The notes below the pieces were generated by a model. The model made no database searches. It was given only the letters and a program-made list of their open reading frames with translations, and had not been told where the DNA came from. Shown piece by piece: positions 41,761-53,022 of a DNA stretch of 64,000 nt. Each line of letters begins with the position of its first letter. The stretch's first letter is position 1. Source of the DNA: Gracilaria gracilis (lineage: Eukaryota; Rhodophyta; Florideophyceae; Gracilariales; Gracilariaceae); contig JARGSG010000138.1 in the NCBI GenBank assembly GCA_030374805.1, positions 1 to 64,000 on the forward strand. The letters are read 5' to 3'. Made by a program: the position numbers and the translations under genes.

Positions 41761-43949
41761 AACGCCTCACCATTCTGGTGACCGTCATGTGGAATTGGAC
41801 CGGTTTGCGTCGTAGTCGACGGCACATTAATGCTCACAGAGAACACATTTCGTACCAATCTGTTCGGACGACGCATTTCGTGGTCATAAGTGGGAGCACC
41901 ATCGTGGTCCCAATTCGATGACAGACTCTCAGTTGGAGTCTGAAGCGGTTCCAATGGGCTCGTTTGGGCCGCTTCCATAGTGATATCTTTCGGATCGGCG
42001 GTCACTGCTCCTGTACTTGCAGTGATTGCAGTGGTGTGGTGTGCCAATTCTGGGAGTTGTGGCACGTTATTTTCCGTGTTATGAGCATCATTGTTTGCCC
42101 CAGACACCGTAACGACATTTTGTGGAGTGTGGGTGGAGAACTCCGACGACTGCGATTGTTGTTCAGTTTCGATGATGTGGGATATCTGTTGAGTGTTCTG
42201 CTCGTTTTCTGGTGCATTGGGCTGTTCAGAGTCAGTTGAAATGCTCATAGGCTGTGGAGATTCTGTTGCTCCTGCTTCCTCTGAAACAAAGTGGACATTC
42301 GTCCGAGGCCCAGTATGGCCGTCCATCGTCCGATTAGTGCGCTGAACCATCGCTGGAACACTTCTTTCAACGATGGATGCGGTTGACTCTTCGGCGAAAC
42401 GTACATGAGTTCTCATTTTCGTATGGGCATCGATCGCCGCTACTGTTGTTTGGGAGTCCTCTGCGAACCTAATATGTGTACGCAATGGTGCAAGGCGGTC
42501 GATCGGATGGGCAGCTCTGGTATGAGTCCCCTTAGGTACCATCGGACTTGCCTTGGAGGAATCACGGTCGACTTTCCCAGGCTGTTTTGCAGTCGGGTTT
42601 ACACTTTGGTTCTGTGTACTGGGCTGCTTATTGTGCATGAACTGCTGCGTTACCTTCACTTGGGACGTATACCAATGCTTGGCCCACGCTGACGTTGTGC
42701 GAGTTGCTGCAGTCTGCAAGCGATATAGCGCCTGCTCCAGGTTTTTCTGTCGTCGTTCGGCCTTACTCATCATCTTTCGCGATGACATGGCATTCGAGGT
42801 GGCGGCGAAGTTAGGCATGTGCGTGTACCCGGCTGCACGCATTCCTGCAACCAGTTTGTGAGCAACGTCAGTCGCAGTCACGATTTCCAATATCGAACGT
42901 CCTATGAAGGACAGAGCGATAACGCAACGGCTCGGAAGTCCACTGCGAAGGTGTCTCATGAGAGGGCGGTAGGGGCCGCGCGGTATGCCACGGAAGTACT
43001 GCGCTTCCATTTTCGGGGGCCGAGATTGAGATATCGGCAGTGGTGCATATCCTCCAGACTTGAGGTTGTGAGCCATTTTAGCCATTCGAGTAAGAAACTG
43101 AGGTGGTAACTTGTTCAATGACCGAGGCTGGCCCTCTCTAGCAATCTGCGCCCAAGTCTTTACACCAGTATTTGTCCCAGTCCTTGCTTCAGGGACAGTG
43201 TTTATCTGCGGTTGTGCTCGTCCAGTGTTGGGCGGAGCCGTGTTAAGTGGCTGTCTGTTAACGGCCGTCTCGACAGATCGTGCTTCAATTTCTAGAGCAC
43301 GTTGGTTTTGCCTCTGTTGTGGTACCGTGGCATGGTTGCGAGAGGACTGGAGCTGCTGGGCCAGCCGAGCAATTTGATCCTCTAGTGTCTGGCATCTCCT
43401 CAAGATCGACTCCCATTGCTGTTTTGGTATCTGTACGACGGAAACAGGTGCGCTAGATGGTGTGCTGGTGTGGCTGATGGGGTGCTCGGCAACCGGTGAT
43501 GGCGTAGGAGCGGATGTGACTGACGCCTGGGAGCTGTTCCTTGGGCTGCTCGGCGCCAGAAATGGTCGAATTATTTCATGGAATCGCGAACCGCCAAAGG
43601 TGCGATGGCAGCCTTTGACGGAGCAGCGCACAGTGGGTCCAAACTTAGAGTTACCATTTAGAGTGAATGAATTCTTAGAATGGCAGTTTGGGCACTTGTT
43701 GAGCGTTCGACACGCTCCAAAGGTGGCCCTCGCCTCGTCCGGGGTGCACACAGGCTGAGGGCCTTTGCGGTCTGGGGTCGGCGAAACTTTCTTCCGAACG
43801 GTCTTTGAAAGACCTGGTCTCCAAGATTCGGATTCAGGTTCGCTATTACCATCAAGTGGGAAGCGAATGCCTTCCATGGTCTCCCCGGCGTCAGCCAAAG
43901 GGCTGAAACGGTTCTCAATGTTAGAGGACGTGGTTTGGTGAGAAGTCAT
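41757..43949 (-). CDS. LINE ORF1 protein, 730 aa, U3
   Basis: Type beta version, differing from U1/U2 at about eight residues clustered between 440 and 535 (STQNQSVNP, SKASPMVPKGTHTRAAHP, AAIDAHTK, VERSVPAM). The zinc ribbon and coiled coil are unchanged. Confidence 0.88.
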   Translation of the reverse strand: MTSHQTTSSNIENRFSPLADAGETMEGIRFPLDGNSEPESESWRPGLSKTVRKKVSPTPDRKGPQPVCTPDEARATFGACRTLNKCPNCHSKNSFTLNGNSKFGPTVRCSVKGCHRTFGGSRFHEIIRPFLAPSSPRNSSQASVTSAPTPSPVAEHPISHTSTPSSAPVSVVQIPKQQWESILRRCQTLEDQIARLAQQLQSSRNHATVPQQRQNQRALEIEARSVETAVNRQPLNTAPPNTGRAQPQINTVPEARTGTNTGVKTWAQIAREGQPRSLNKLPPQFLTRMAKMAHNLKSGGYAPLPISQSRPPKMEAQYFRGIPRGPYRPLMRHLRSGLPSRCVIALSFIGRSILEIVTATDVAHKLVAGMRAAGYTHMPNFAATSNAMSSRKMMSKAERRQKNLEQALYRLQTAATRTTSAWAKHWYTSQVKVTQQFMHNKQPSTQNQSVNPTAKQPGKVDRDSSKASPMVPKGTHTRAAHPIDRLAPLRTHIRFAEDSQTTVAAIDAHTKMRTHVRFAEESTASIVERSVPAMVQRTNRTMDGHTGPRTNVHFVSEEAGATESPQPMSISTDSEQPNAPENEQNTQQISHIIETEQQSQSSEFSTHTPQNVVTVSGANNDAHNTENNVPQLPELAHHTTAITASTGAVTADPKDITMEAAQTSPLEPLQTPTESLSSNWDHDGAPTYDHEMRRPNRLVRNVFSVSINVPSTTTQTGPIPHDGHQNGEAL

Positions 43950-44165
43950 TTTTCAATTTTTTTGAAAATTTTTCTAAAATTTTTTTCTCTTTTTCTTTTG
44001 TTTTGATGGCTCTTATGGCTTCTTGATGCACTTTTCACGTGTTCTGCGACTTTTTTGTGTTTTCAATTTTTTCAATTTTTTTGCGCTTTTTTTGGACTTT
44101 CTCTCACGAAACCTGCTAAAATCTATTTAAACTACTTTTTACTCGTTTCGCACTTGTCCAGGTGC

Positions 44166-44685
44166 TGCACTATGGTGATGAGTCAGGTACATTCATGACG
44201 ATTACACGAACACTGTGGTTACTTGTTGTGGAACTTATGGCATTGAGTGAATTTGTGGTTACGTGGTACTTGGTGAGCTGGAGCATACACATATTGGTGT
44301 GGTGTACGGAATACAGTGTATTGGCACAATGTGAATTTGTGCATGGTCATCGTTATGTGTAGGCACGTAACTTGTTGAGTATGCACGTAACTTGTTGTGC
44401 ACTGTTGTGCACTGTTGTTCCTTGTTGGTTGTAAGCTGTCATGAATTGTGGCAGTGTTACCATGTTATGTCAGATGATGATTGGTAGTACTGAGTGTCCC
44501 TGCTTAGTGGCAGTGGCTTAGGTTTTACTCCGAGTGGAAGTGAGCGGTAGTGCGACGACGTAGTGCTATATAAGTTGTGACAGAAGCACCTCCAAGTAAA
44601 TCCGAGCCAGAGCTGGCGAACTTCCTTTGCATATCCCCACCTTCCCTTTGCATCAACCTTCCCTTCCCAGCTATAATCTCCATCA
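44166..44685 (+). repeat. truncated Copia A LTR at the U3/U4 junction
   Basis: Primer site follows at 44686-44699; TATA box at 44567. Confidence 0.88.
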
Positions 44686-44807
44686 GGTTATGGGCCCAGC
44701 CCCGCTAACCTCTGCCGTTATCGTTCGTCTCTCGCCGCTCTCCCACACCGCCGTTCACCCGTTTCGCTGTTTCTCTATCACCGTCTTTTCGTTGCGTCGG
44801 GTGTGTT

Positions 44808-45535
44808 TAACGCAACGAACGCAGGTTAGAGAAGGAAAGGGGAAGGTAGTGAAGAAGATGAGTAAGACAAACAAAGGGGGTAGGCCACCTTCTTCCCGAG
44901 TTTAGTGATCGGGCAGCGATCGCAACCTACAAATACTCCAGCGCGAGCCGCCGCCGTCGCAGCCAGCGACATAACTGCACACGTTGTCAAAGTGTACACT
45001 TTGACAGCAAAAGCGCGCGCAAAACACAATACGAATTCAAACAACTAAATCAAATCGTGCCAAATCCAATGCCAACTCCATGATCCATATCTTGCTCTAA
45101 AAAATTGACAATTTCGGTCTGGCACAGCCAACACCCTCGCGCAGCTCAGAATCGCACATTCGCTCCAAAACCCTTCATAGTAGCCCAGAATCGCATACAT
45201 TGCCCAACGCCTCACAATGGCCTATAATAACAGATACTCCGCTAACGCATAACTGGCCACCACCTACAGGCTGCAGCCAATCACAGCGTACCACTTGTTC
45301 CATCTGCCCTTCTCGCTCCATACAACACGTTCCACTTGTGCAAACCACGTTGCATGTAGCCATTTGCAGTAGCCAATCATATTGCAGTATCACGTTCGGT
45401 TCGCGGAGACACGCATATGCGCTTTTCTCATGAGGGTGCCCAAAAGTGCCCATGCTCCCCTGCAACTTTGTATTCCAAGTACTGGGAGCACCATTGAGGG
45501 ACTGACAGGCACTCGACCACATCCATACATCAACA
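44808..45535 (-). repeat. Copia B 3' LTR, unit U4
   Basis: Palindrome at 44985-45006. One base at the LTR start (plus CATACATCAACA) gives TGTTGATG instead of TGTTGGTG, as in the 5' LTR. Confidence 0.88.
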
Positions 45536-46121
45536 CTTCTCCTCGAGTTCCTGAACAAGTCCAATCCTTTTCATGATGGCCTGAATACTCAATGGACCTA
45601 AGGGCTTCGTGAGAATGTCCGCATCATTCAACTCAGTTGGAATGTACTTGACATCAATCACAGACTCCTTTACCAGTTCCCGAATAAAGTGCAGCTTCAA
45701 ATCGATGTGCTTGGCGCGACCCGATGGGCATCTTTCTCCTGCACTCCAGTCGATCGCAACCTGGTTGTCCGAGTGTAGAGGAACTGCACCATCGACGTCC
45801 AAGTCAAGTTCAGATAGTAGACGCTTCATCCACACAACCTCCTGCGCTGCCATGGTCAAAACGTAGTACTCAGCCTCTGCAGTAGACAATGCAACTGAAG
45901 CTTGTTTCTTTGCACCAAAGAATACCACGGCGGACCCAAACTTGATCATGTATCCCGACATGGACTTCCGATCGGACTTGTCGCCGGCATAGTCCGAATC
46001 GACATACGCTTCCATGTCCAGGGAGCCAGCGTGATAATTCAACCCATGTTTGCAAGTTCCTTGTAAGTAGCGCAGAACCCGTTTCGCTGCCCTGTGACAG
46101 TATGGTGTTGGGTTGCTTTGA
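45530..46121 (-). pseudogene. Copia B pol C-terminus, unit U4
   Basis: Here the TGTTGA start of the LTR creates a stop, so the frame ends LVQELEEKC at 45530 instead of running into the LTR. This single base decides whether B pol has a tail encoded by the LTR. Confidence 0.88.
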
Positions 46122-46265
46122 TTTTTTTTTTTTTTCAATCAATTGCTTTTTATTTATAGTGTTCCCAATGTCCCATGAAGAGCAGCAGGGTAACACTGTC
46201 AAGGTGTAAACTAACTTGGTCAATTACGAACCAACGCAATCATTCTTACTACTTATAGCACAGAT

Positions 46266-49247
46266 TTACAACTGTGCTTCTTCCAATACATCTAGTATTT
46301 CGGTCGCCTCCTGTCTCTCTCCAGGTGACCAATCTTCCATTCCGAGTAGTACCTTCAGTCTTCCGTACTTCCAGTACTCGTGCCCAAGTACATCACGTGC
46401 CTCCATTGGGTTCGCTGGGAACTCATTGAAGTACCATCGGATACCCATCATTCGGTGCGAAACTTTGCGCAACCGAAGAACGGGTGGGTATTTTCCATTC
46501 GCAGCACACGGGATTTTGCGAACGCGTCTTGCCGAGGCAAGTTTCCACTCCGCATCCCGTATTCTTCCTATTCCTTTTGTACACACATTATCAATTTCAG
46601 CTCGTAGTGCTGAAATTGAAGGATGTGCATTATACAGCGACAGCTGCCGACATGCCCGGTTCACCTTCAACTGTCGCGATCTGTGTTCCAATTCAAGGTT
46701 CAATGCCGTCTCACGACACGATTGATAATGCCGTAGACGTTTGGAGGCGAGCACAATTCGTCGCAGAGCCGCAGACTCTAAACGACAAAGTGCACGCATC
46801 ATCGGCACCCGATATGTTCCAAACCGAGATGCCATTTTTCCAAGAATCAGTTTGAAGAACGTTGCTTCAAGCTTCACTATCGCCATTTCCAAATGAGGCG
46901 TGAGCGGTACAAGATGCAACGCATATTCGTAAATCGACCTCACGAATGCGCGGTACAAACTCACACAGCTGCGCGTATCAAATCCATTCCGGTGCAGACC
47001 AGCACCGGCTAGGCTTCCCAATCGACGTTGAGCATTTTGTACGCGTTCCATGTGCTTGTCGGTTGTTACTCCATTGGTGTTTAGAGACACCCCCAGATAT
47101 ACTGCACTACGTACCACGCTCAGCTTATCACCAGCAAGTGTGAATATTGCAGACTGATTTTGGTCTGCAGGCAGTTGCAGTACTATCGACTTGCCGTTTG
47201 CAGTGTTCCACGGCATTTGCATTTCTTTGCCCCAACTACTGCATATGTCTAGCAGTAGTTGCAGCCCGCTATCAGTCTTCGCCATCAGAATCACATCGTC
47301 GGCAAATGCACTTGCACCTCGATCCGACACATGATATGGCACCTCCTGCACTCGATATAGCATGGAATCAATATACATGTTGAACAATGTACAGCTGAAT
47401 GGGTCACCTTGAGGCACTCCAAGAGTCATTTGTACTTGTTCATCTTTCCAATTTCCATTTATGAAAGCGTTGACTGGTTGCAGCAGCAAAGTAGTCATTG
47501 TCGCATGCTTCGGTTGTAGCCTGGATGCGCACACTTGCGACAATAGTTTTCGGTTAACTTTGTCGTACGCCTTCGTTAGATCCAGTACTGCCACACGCGA
47601 GTGACCGTTTGTGATGATGTTACTCACCTCCACAATCGACTGTTCTGTTCCATTGTACTTTGAGAACCCATACTGGTACTCATGAAACTCGATATAGTTC
47701 ATCACGATCGAGTTTAATGCAGCCGAAATTGCTTTGCGCAAGTGCGACAGAATAGAGATCGGTCGGTAGTTGGATGGTACCGAGATGTCGCCTTTCTTGT
47801 ATATGGGCGATATACGTGTCTGCCGCAACGTTGATGGTAGATATGCCAACTTGCCACACGCTCGCCACAGCTTGAGAAGCGTGGAAGCGCACAAAGTTGG
47901 ACTCACCTGTAGCATTTCCGATGCCACGTTATCGCGCCCAATCGATCTTCCCTTCTTTGCATCCTTGATCGATTTTTCCAATGCAATCCGGAACGAGTTC
48001 GGAACATCAAATGTGACTGCTTTCACCCCACATTCGGGTGGCTGGTACTCGGCAATAAACTCAGCGTAGTCCTGTGGGTCTAATGGATTTCCACGTTCCA
48101 GTGCCCGTGCGCTATGCTGAGATCGTAATTTCATCACCGAGTTGATTCGATTCACTGTTTGAGATGCTGTTTCGTCCTCGGCGGTATCAAGAAATTCGTC
48201 CAACAGTTGTCTCTTCTTTGCTCGACAACGACGTTTAATGAATCGGTCAATTACCTTGTACACATTCCACATTTGAATGTTGCTACTTCGTTTCCACCGT
48301 TTGTAATATGTAGATCGCACACGACTCAACTGGTCAAGACTAGAATCCCAGAAGAAGCGATAGCGGTCAGGACGCATTGATACGGAAGTGTTCCAGGGGC
48401 TACTGATTGTGTCCACGAGTTGGCAACATGCATCCTCCAGATCCTCTTCTGAGGTTGCGTGGTCAAAACGAGAAGCCACATTAGGCAAATTGGCTTTGTA
48501 ATATGTCTGAGCGTCTTCGATTCTGTCCACGCATTTGAGTTGCGCCCTCGAAATCTTCGGTTTTCGAGGTGAGAATTGAGTTGTCATCCAGTCAATGTCG
48601 GCAACAACCATGTTGTGATCCGAGACTGCATCCCACGATCCACTGGTTGTTGCCACATTTCGAACAGACACTCGCTTCGAGATGAAGAAATCCACTACAC
48701 TCGAACCATTTGGGGTGCGAAACGTTGGCGTCAACTCGGATGGAGCCCTCAGCAAGAGGTCCCATTTGCGGATCCACGCTCGGAGGCGGCGACCATGCCT
48801 GTTGGTTCGTTGATCCCAGTCGTCATGGCGGGCATTCCAATCCCCAGCCAGTGACGTCGGACCCCGGATCAAAGACTTCAATCGCTCCAGGAATCCCTTT
48901 ATGTCCTCATCTGAAGCGCTCGGACTAAGATATACTCCTATCACATTGAGATCTGGGCGAACTCTCAGTGCCAGGATTTGGTATGCTGCGGTGCCGTACT
49001 TGCCCACGACCTTCGTACAGAAGCGCTGATGATGGAAAATCGTGATCCCACCTCTCGGCGCACGACTCCTATACTCCGCTTCCAGCGCCACACTCACATG
49101 TGGCAATGCCAACGACCTCTCATCGGAGGGACGTTGCCATGTTTCCACAACGCACAGAAAGTCTAAACCTAGTACTTTCCATGCACGGTGGACTTCAGCC
49201 TCGCTATGTGCGAGACCTCTCACGTTGAAAGTACCAACCCGGATCAC
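46266..49247 (-). CDS. LINE ORF2 protein, 993 aa, U4
   Basis: Differs from the U3 product at about one residue (SARRVRKIP against SAKRVRKIP). All catalytic residues are kept, and the same GTG start overlaps ORF1. Confidence 0.92.
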   Translation of the reverse strand: MIRVGTFNVRGLAHSEAEVHRAWKVLGLDFLCVVETWQRPSDERSLALPHVSVALEAEYRSRAPRGGITIFHHQRFCTKVVGKYGTAAYQILALRVRPDLNVIGVYLSPSASDEDIKGFLERLKSLIRGPTSLAGDWNARHDDWDQRTNRHGRRLRAWIRKWDLLLRAPSELTPTFRTPNGSSVVDFFISKRVSVRNVATTSGSWDAVSDHNMVVADIDWMTTQFSPRKPKISRAQLKCVDRIEDAQTYYKANLPNVASRFDHATSEEDLEDACCQLVDTISSPWNTSVSMRPDRYRFFWDSSLDQLSRVRSTYYKRWKRSSNIQMWNVYKVIDRFIKRRCRAKKRQLLDEFLDTAEDETASQTVNRINSVMKLRSQHSARALERGNPLDPQDYAEFIAEYQPPECGVKAVTFDVPNSFRIALEKSIKDAKKGRSIGRDNVASEMLQVSPTLCASTLLKLWRACGKLAYLPSTLRQTRISPIYKKGDISVPSNYRPISILSHLRKAISAALNSIVMNYIEFHEYQYGFSKYNGTEQSIVEVSNIITNGHSRVAVLDLTKAYDKVNRKLLSQVCASRLQPKHATMTTLLLQPVNAFINGNWKDEQVQMTLGVPQGDPFSCTLFNMYIDSMLYRVQEVPYHVSDRGASAFADDVILMAKTDSGLQLLLDICSSWGKEMQMPWNTANGKSIVLQLPADQNQSAIFTLAGDKLSVVRSAVYLGVSLNTNGVTTDKHMERVQNAQRRLGSLAGAGLHRNGFDTRSCVSLYRAFVRSIYEYALHLVPLTPHLEMAIVKLEATFFKLILGKMASRFGTYRVPMMRALCRLESAALRRIVLASKRLRHYQSCRETALNLELEHRSRQLKVNRACRQLSLYNAHPSISALRAEIDNVCTKGIGRIRDAEWKLASARRVRKIPCAANGKYPPVLRLRKVSHRMMGIRWYFNEFPANPMEARDVLGHEYWKYGRLKVLLGMEDWSPGERQEATEILDVLEEAQL

Positions 49248-51436
49248 AACGCCTCACCATTCTGGTGACCGTCATGTGGAATTGGACCGGTTTGCGTCGT
49301 AGTCGACGGCACATTAATGCTCACAGAGAACACATTTCGTACCAATCTGTTCGGACGACGCATTTCGTGGTCATAAGTGGGAGCACCATCGTGGTCCCAA
49401 TTCGATGACAGACTCTCAGTTGGAGTCTGAAGCGGTTCCAATGGGCTCGTTTGGGCCGCTTCCATAGTGATATCTTTCGGATCGGCGGTCACTGCTCCTG
49501 TACTTGCAGTGATTGCAGTGGTGTGGTGTGCCAATTCTGGGAGTTGTGGCACGTTATTTTCCGTGTTATGAGCATCATTGTTTGCCCCAGACACCGTAAC
49601 GACATTTTGTGGAGTGTGGGTGGAGAACTCCGACGACTGCGATTGTTGTTCAGTTTCGATGATGTGGGATATCTGTTGAGTGTTCTGCTCGTTTTCTGGT
49701 GCATTGGGCTGTTCAGAGTCAGTTGAAATGCTCATAGGCTGTGGAGATTCTGTTGCTCCTGCTTCCTCTGAAACAAAGTGGACATTCGTCCGAGGCCCAG
49801 TATGGCCGTCCATCGTCCGATTAGTGCGCTGAACCATCGCTGGAACACTTCTTTCAACGATGGATGCGGTTGACTCTTCGGCGAAACGTACATGAGTTCT
49901 CATTTTCGTATGGGCATCGATCGCCGCTACTGTTGTTTGGGAGTCCTCTGCGAACCTAATATGTGTACGCAATGGTGCAAGGCGGTCGATCGGATGGGCA
50001 GCTCTGGTATGAGTCCCCTTAGGTACCATCGGACTTGCCTTGGAGGAATCACGGTCGACTTTCCCAGGCTGTTTTGCAGTCGGGTTTACACTTTGGTTCT
50101 GTGTACTGGGCTGCTTATTGTGCATGAACTGCTGCGTTACCTTCACTTGGGACGTATACCAATGCTTGGCCCACGCTGACGTTGTGCGAGTTGCTGCAGT
50201 CTGCAAGCGATATAGCGCCTGCTCCAGGTTTTTCTGTCGTCGTTCGGCCTTACTCATCATCTTTCGCGATGACATGGCATTCGAGGTGGCGGCGAAGTTA
50301 GGCATGTGCGTGTACCCGGCTGCACGCATTCCTGCAACCAGTTTGTGAGCAACGTCAGTCGCAGTCACGATTTCCAATATCGAACGTCCTATGAAGGACA
50401 GAGCGATAACGCAACGGCTCGGAAGTCCACTGCGAAGGTGTCTCATGAGAGGGCGGTAGGGGCCGCGCGGTATGCCACGGAAGTACTGCGCTTCCATTTT
50501 CGGGGGCCGAGATTGAGATATCGGCAGTGGTGCATATCCTCCAGACTTGAGGTTGTGAGCCATTTTAGCCATTCGAGTAAGAAACTGAGGTGGTAACTTG
50601 TTCAATGACCGAGGCTGGCCCTCTCTAGCAATCTGCGCCCAAGTCTTTACACCAGTATTTGTCCCAGTCCTTGCTTCAGGGACAGTGTTTATCTGCGGTT
50701 GTGCTCGTCCAGTGTTGGGCGGAGCCGTGTTAAGTGGCTGTCTGTTAACGGCCGTCTCGACAGATCGTGCTTCAATTTCTAGAGCACGTTGGTTTTGCCT
50801 CTGTTGTGGTACCGTGGCATGGTTGCGAGAGGACTGGAGCTGCTGGGCCAGCCGAGCAATTTGATCCTCTAGTGTCTGGCATCTCCTCAAGATCGACTCC
50901 CATTGCTGTTTTGGTATCTGTACGACGGAAACAGGTGCGCTAGATGGTGTGCTGGTGTGGCTGATGGGGTGCTCGGCAACCGGTGATGGCGTAGGAGCGG
51001 ATGTGACTGACGCCTGGGAGCTGTTCCTTGGGCTGCTCGGCGCCAGAAATGGTCGAATTATTTCATGGAATCGCGAACCGCCAAAGGTGCGATGGCAGCC
51101 TTTGACGGAGCAGCGCACAGTGGGTCCAAACTTAGAGTTACCATTTAGAGTGAATGAATTCTTAGAATGGCAGTTTGGGCACTTGTTGAGCGTTCGACAC
51201 GCTCCAAAGGTGGCCCTCGCCTCGTCCGGGGTGCACACAGGCTGAGGGCCTTTGCGGTCTGGGGTCGGCGAAACTTTCTTCCGAACGGTCTTTGAAAGAC
51301 CTGGTCTCCAAGATTCGGATTCAGGTTCGCTATTACCATCAAGTGGGAAGCGAATGCCTTCCATGGTCTCCCCGGCGTCAGCCAAAGGGCTGAAACGGTT
51401 CTCAATGTTAGAGGACGTGGTTTGGTGAGAAGTCAT
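49244..51436 (-). CDS. LINE ORF1 protein, 730 aa, U4
   Basis: Identical by eye to the U3 type beta product. Confidence 0.88.
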   Translation of the reverse strand: MTSHQTTSSNIENRFSPLADAGETMEGIRFPLDGNSEPESESWRPGLSKTVRKKVSPTPDRKGPQPVCTPDEARATFGACRTLNKCPNCHSKNSFTLNGNSKFGPTVRCSVKGCHRTFGGSRFHEIIRPFLAPSSPRNSSQASVTSAPTPSPVAEHPISHTSTPSSAPVSVVQIPKQQWESILRRCQTLEDQIARLAQQLQSSRNHATVPQQRQNQRALEIEARSVETAVNRQPLNTAPPNTGRAQPQINTVPEARTGTNTGVKTWAQIAREGQPRSLNKLPPQFLTRMAKMAHNLKSGGYAPLPISQSRPPKMEAQYFRGIPRGPYRPLMRHLRSGLPSRCVIALSFIGRSILEIVTATDVAHKLVAGMRAAGYTHMPNFAATSNAMSSRKMMSKAERRQKNLEQALYRLQTAATRTTSAWAKHWYTSQVKVTQQFMHNKQPSTQNQSVNPTAKQPGKVDRDSSKASPMVPKGTHTRAAHPIDRLAPLRTHIRFAEDSQTTVAAIDAHTKMRTHVRFAEESTASIVERSVPAMVQRTNRTMDGHTGPRTNVHFVSEEAGATESPQPMSISTDSEQPNAPENEQNTQQISHIIETEQQSQSSEFSTHTPQNVVTVSGANNDAHNTENNVPQLPELAHHTTAITASTGAVTADPKDITMEAAQTSPLEPLQTPTESLSSNWDHDGAPTYDHEMRRPNRLVRNVFSVSINVPSTTTQTGPIPHDGHQNGEAL

Positions 51437-51652
51437 TTTTCAATTTTTTTGAAAATTTTTCTAAAATTTTTTTCTCTTTTTCTTTTGTTTTGATGGCTCT
51501 TATGGCTTCTTGATGCACTTTTCACGTGTTCTGCGACTTTTTTGTGTTTTCAATTTTTTCAATTTTTTTGCGCTTTTTTTGGACTTTCTCTCACGAAACC
51601 TGCTAAAATCTATTTAAACTACTTTTTACTCGTTTCGCACTTGTCCAGGTGC

Positions 51653-52172
51653 TGCACTATGGTGATGAGTCAGGTACATTCATGACGATTACACGAACAC
51701 TGTGGTTACTTGTTGTGGAACTTATGGCATTGAGTGAATTTGTGGTTACGTGGTACTTGGTGAGCTGGAGCATACACATATTGGTGTGGTGTACGGAATA
51801 CAGTGTATTGGCACAATGTGAATTTGTGCATGGTCATCGTTATGTGTAGGCACGTAACTTGTTGAGTATGCACGTAACTTGTTGTGCACTGTTGTGCACT
51901 GTTGTTCCTTGTTGGTTGTAAGCTGTCATGAATTGTGGCAGTGTTACCATGTTATGTCAGATGATGATTGGTAGTACTGAGTGTCCCTGCTTAGTGGCAG
52001 TGGCTTAGGTTTTACTCCGAGTGGAAGTGAGCGGTAGTGCGACGACGTAGTGCTATATAAGTTGTGACAGAAGCACCTCCAAGTAAATCCGAGCCAGAGC
52101 TGGCGAACTTCCTTTGCATATCCCCACCTTCCCTTTGCATCAACCTTCCCTTCCCAGCTATAATCTCCATCA
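51653..52172 (+). repeat. truncated Copia A LTR at the U4/U5 junction
   Basis: Primer site follows at 52173-52186; TATA box at 52054. Confidence 0.88.
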
Positions 52173-52294
52173 GGTTATGGGCCCAGCCCCGCTAACCTCT
52201 GCCGTTATCGTTCGTCTCTCGCCGCTCTCCCACACCGCCGTTCACCCGTTTCGCTGTTTCTCTATCACCGTCTTTTCGTTGCGTCGGGTGTGTT

Positions 52295-53022
52295 TAACGC
52301 AACGAACGCAGGTTAGAGAAGGAAAGGGGAAGGTAGTGAAGAAGATGAGTAAGACAAACAAAGGGGGTAGGCCACCTTCTTCCCGAGTTTAGTGATCGGG
52401 CAGCGATCGCAACCTACAAATACTCCAGCGCGAGCCGCCGCCGTCGCAGCCAGCGACATAACTGCACACGTTGTCAAAGTGTACACTTTGACAGCAAAAG
52501 CGCGCGCAAAACACAATACGAATTCAAACAACTAAATCAAATCGTGCCAAATCCAATGCCAACTCCATGATCCATATCTTGCTCTAAAAAATTGACAATT
52601 TCGGTCTGGCACAGCCAACACCCTCGCGCAGCTCAGAATCGCACATTCGCTCCAAAACCCTTCATAGTAGCCCAGAATCGCATACATTGCCCAACGCCTC
52701 ACAATGGCCTATAATAACAGATACTCCGCTAACGCATAACTGGCCACCACCTACAGGCTGCAGCCAATCACAGCGTACCACTTGTTCCATCTGCCCTTCT
52801 CGCTCCATACAACACGTTCCACTTGTGCAAACCACGTTGCATGTAGCCATTTGCAGTAGCCAATCATATTGCAGTATCACGTTCGGTTCGCGGAGACACG
52901 CATATGCGCTTTTCTCATGAGGGTGCCCAAAAGTGCCCATGCTCCCCTGCAACTTTGTATTCCAAGTACTGGGAGCACCATTGAGGGACTGACAGGCACT
53001 CGACCACATCCATACACCAACA
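52295..53022 (-). repeat. Copia B 3' LTR, unit U5
   Basis: Palindrome at 52472-52493. Together with the 5' LTR at 58415-59141 it bounds the last B element of the array. Confidence 0.88.

Larger units (their letters stand above)
36679..44165. repeat. array unit U3 (7,487 bp)
   Basis: Differs from U1/U2 mainly from the LINE onward (type beta). Its B LTR has one diagnostic base (ATCACG in place of ATCATG near 37904) shared with U4, U5 and the 5' LTR at 58415. The RNase H/LTR boundary still reads MDLVRN as in U1/U2, so U3 looks mosaic. Confidence 0.9.
38635..44165 (-). mobile_element. full-length LINE with intact ORFs, copy in U3
   Basis: Both reading frames are open, and the 5' UTR and A tail are present, so this copy is a candidate active element. 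Its 5' end is joined to A LTR sequence rather than to a target-site duplication. Confidence 0.9.
44166..51652. repeat. array unit U4 (7,487 bp)
   Basis: Type beta unit, nearly the same as U3. Diagnostic changes include GAACAAG for GACCAAG near 45553 (shared with U5). Confidence 0.9.
46122..51652 (-). mobile_element. full-length LINE with intact ORFs, copy in U4
   Basis: Second copy with both frames open. Tail run of 14 A (plus T at 46122-46135). Confidence 0.9.
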
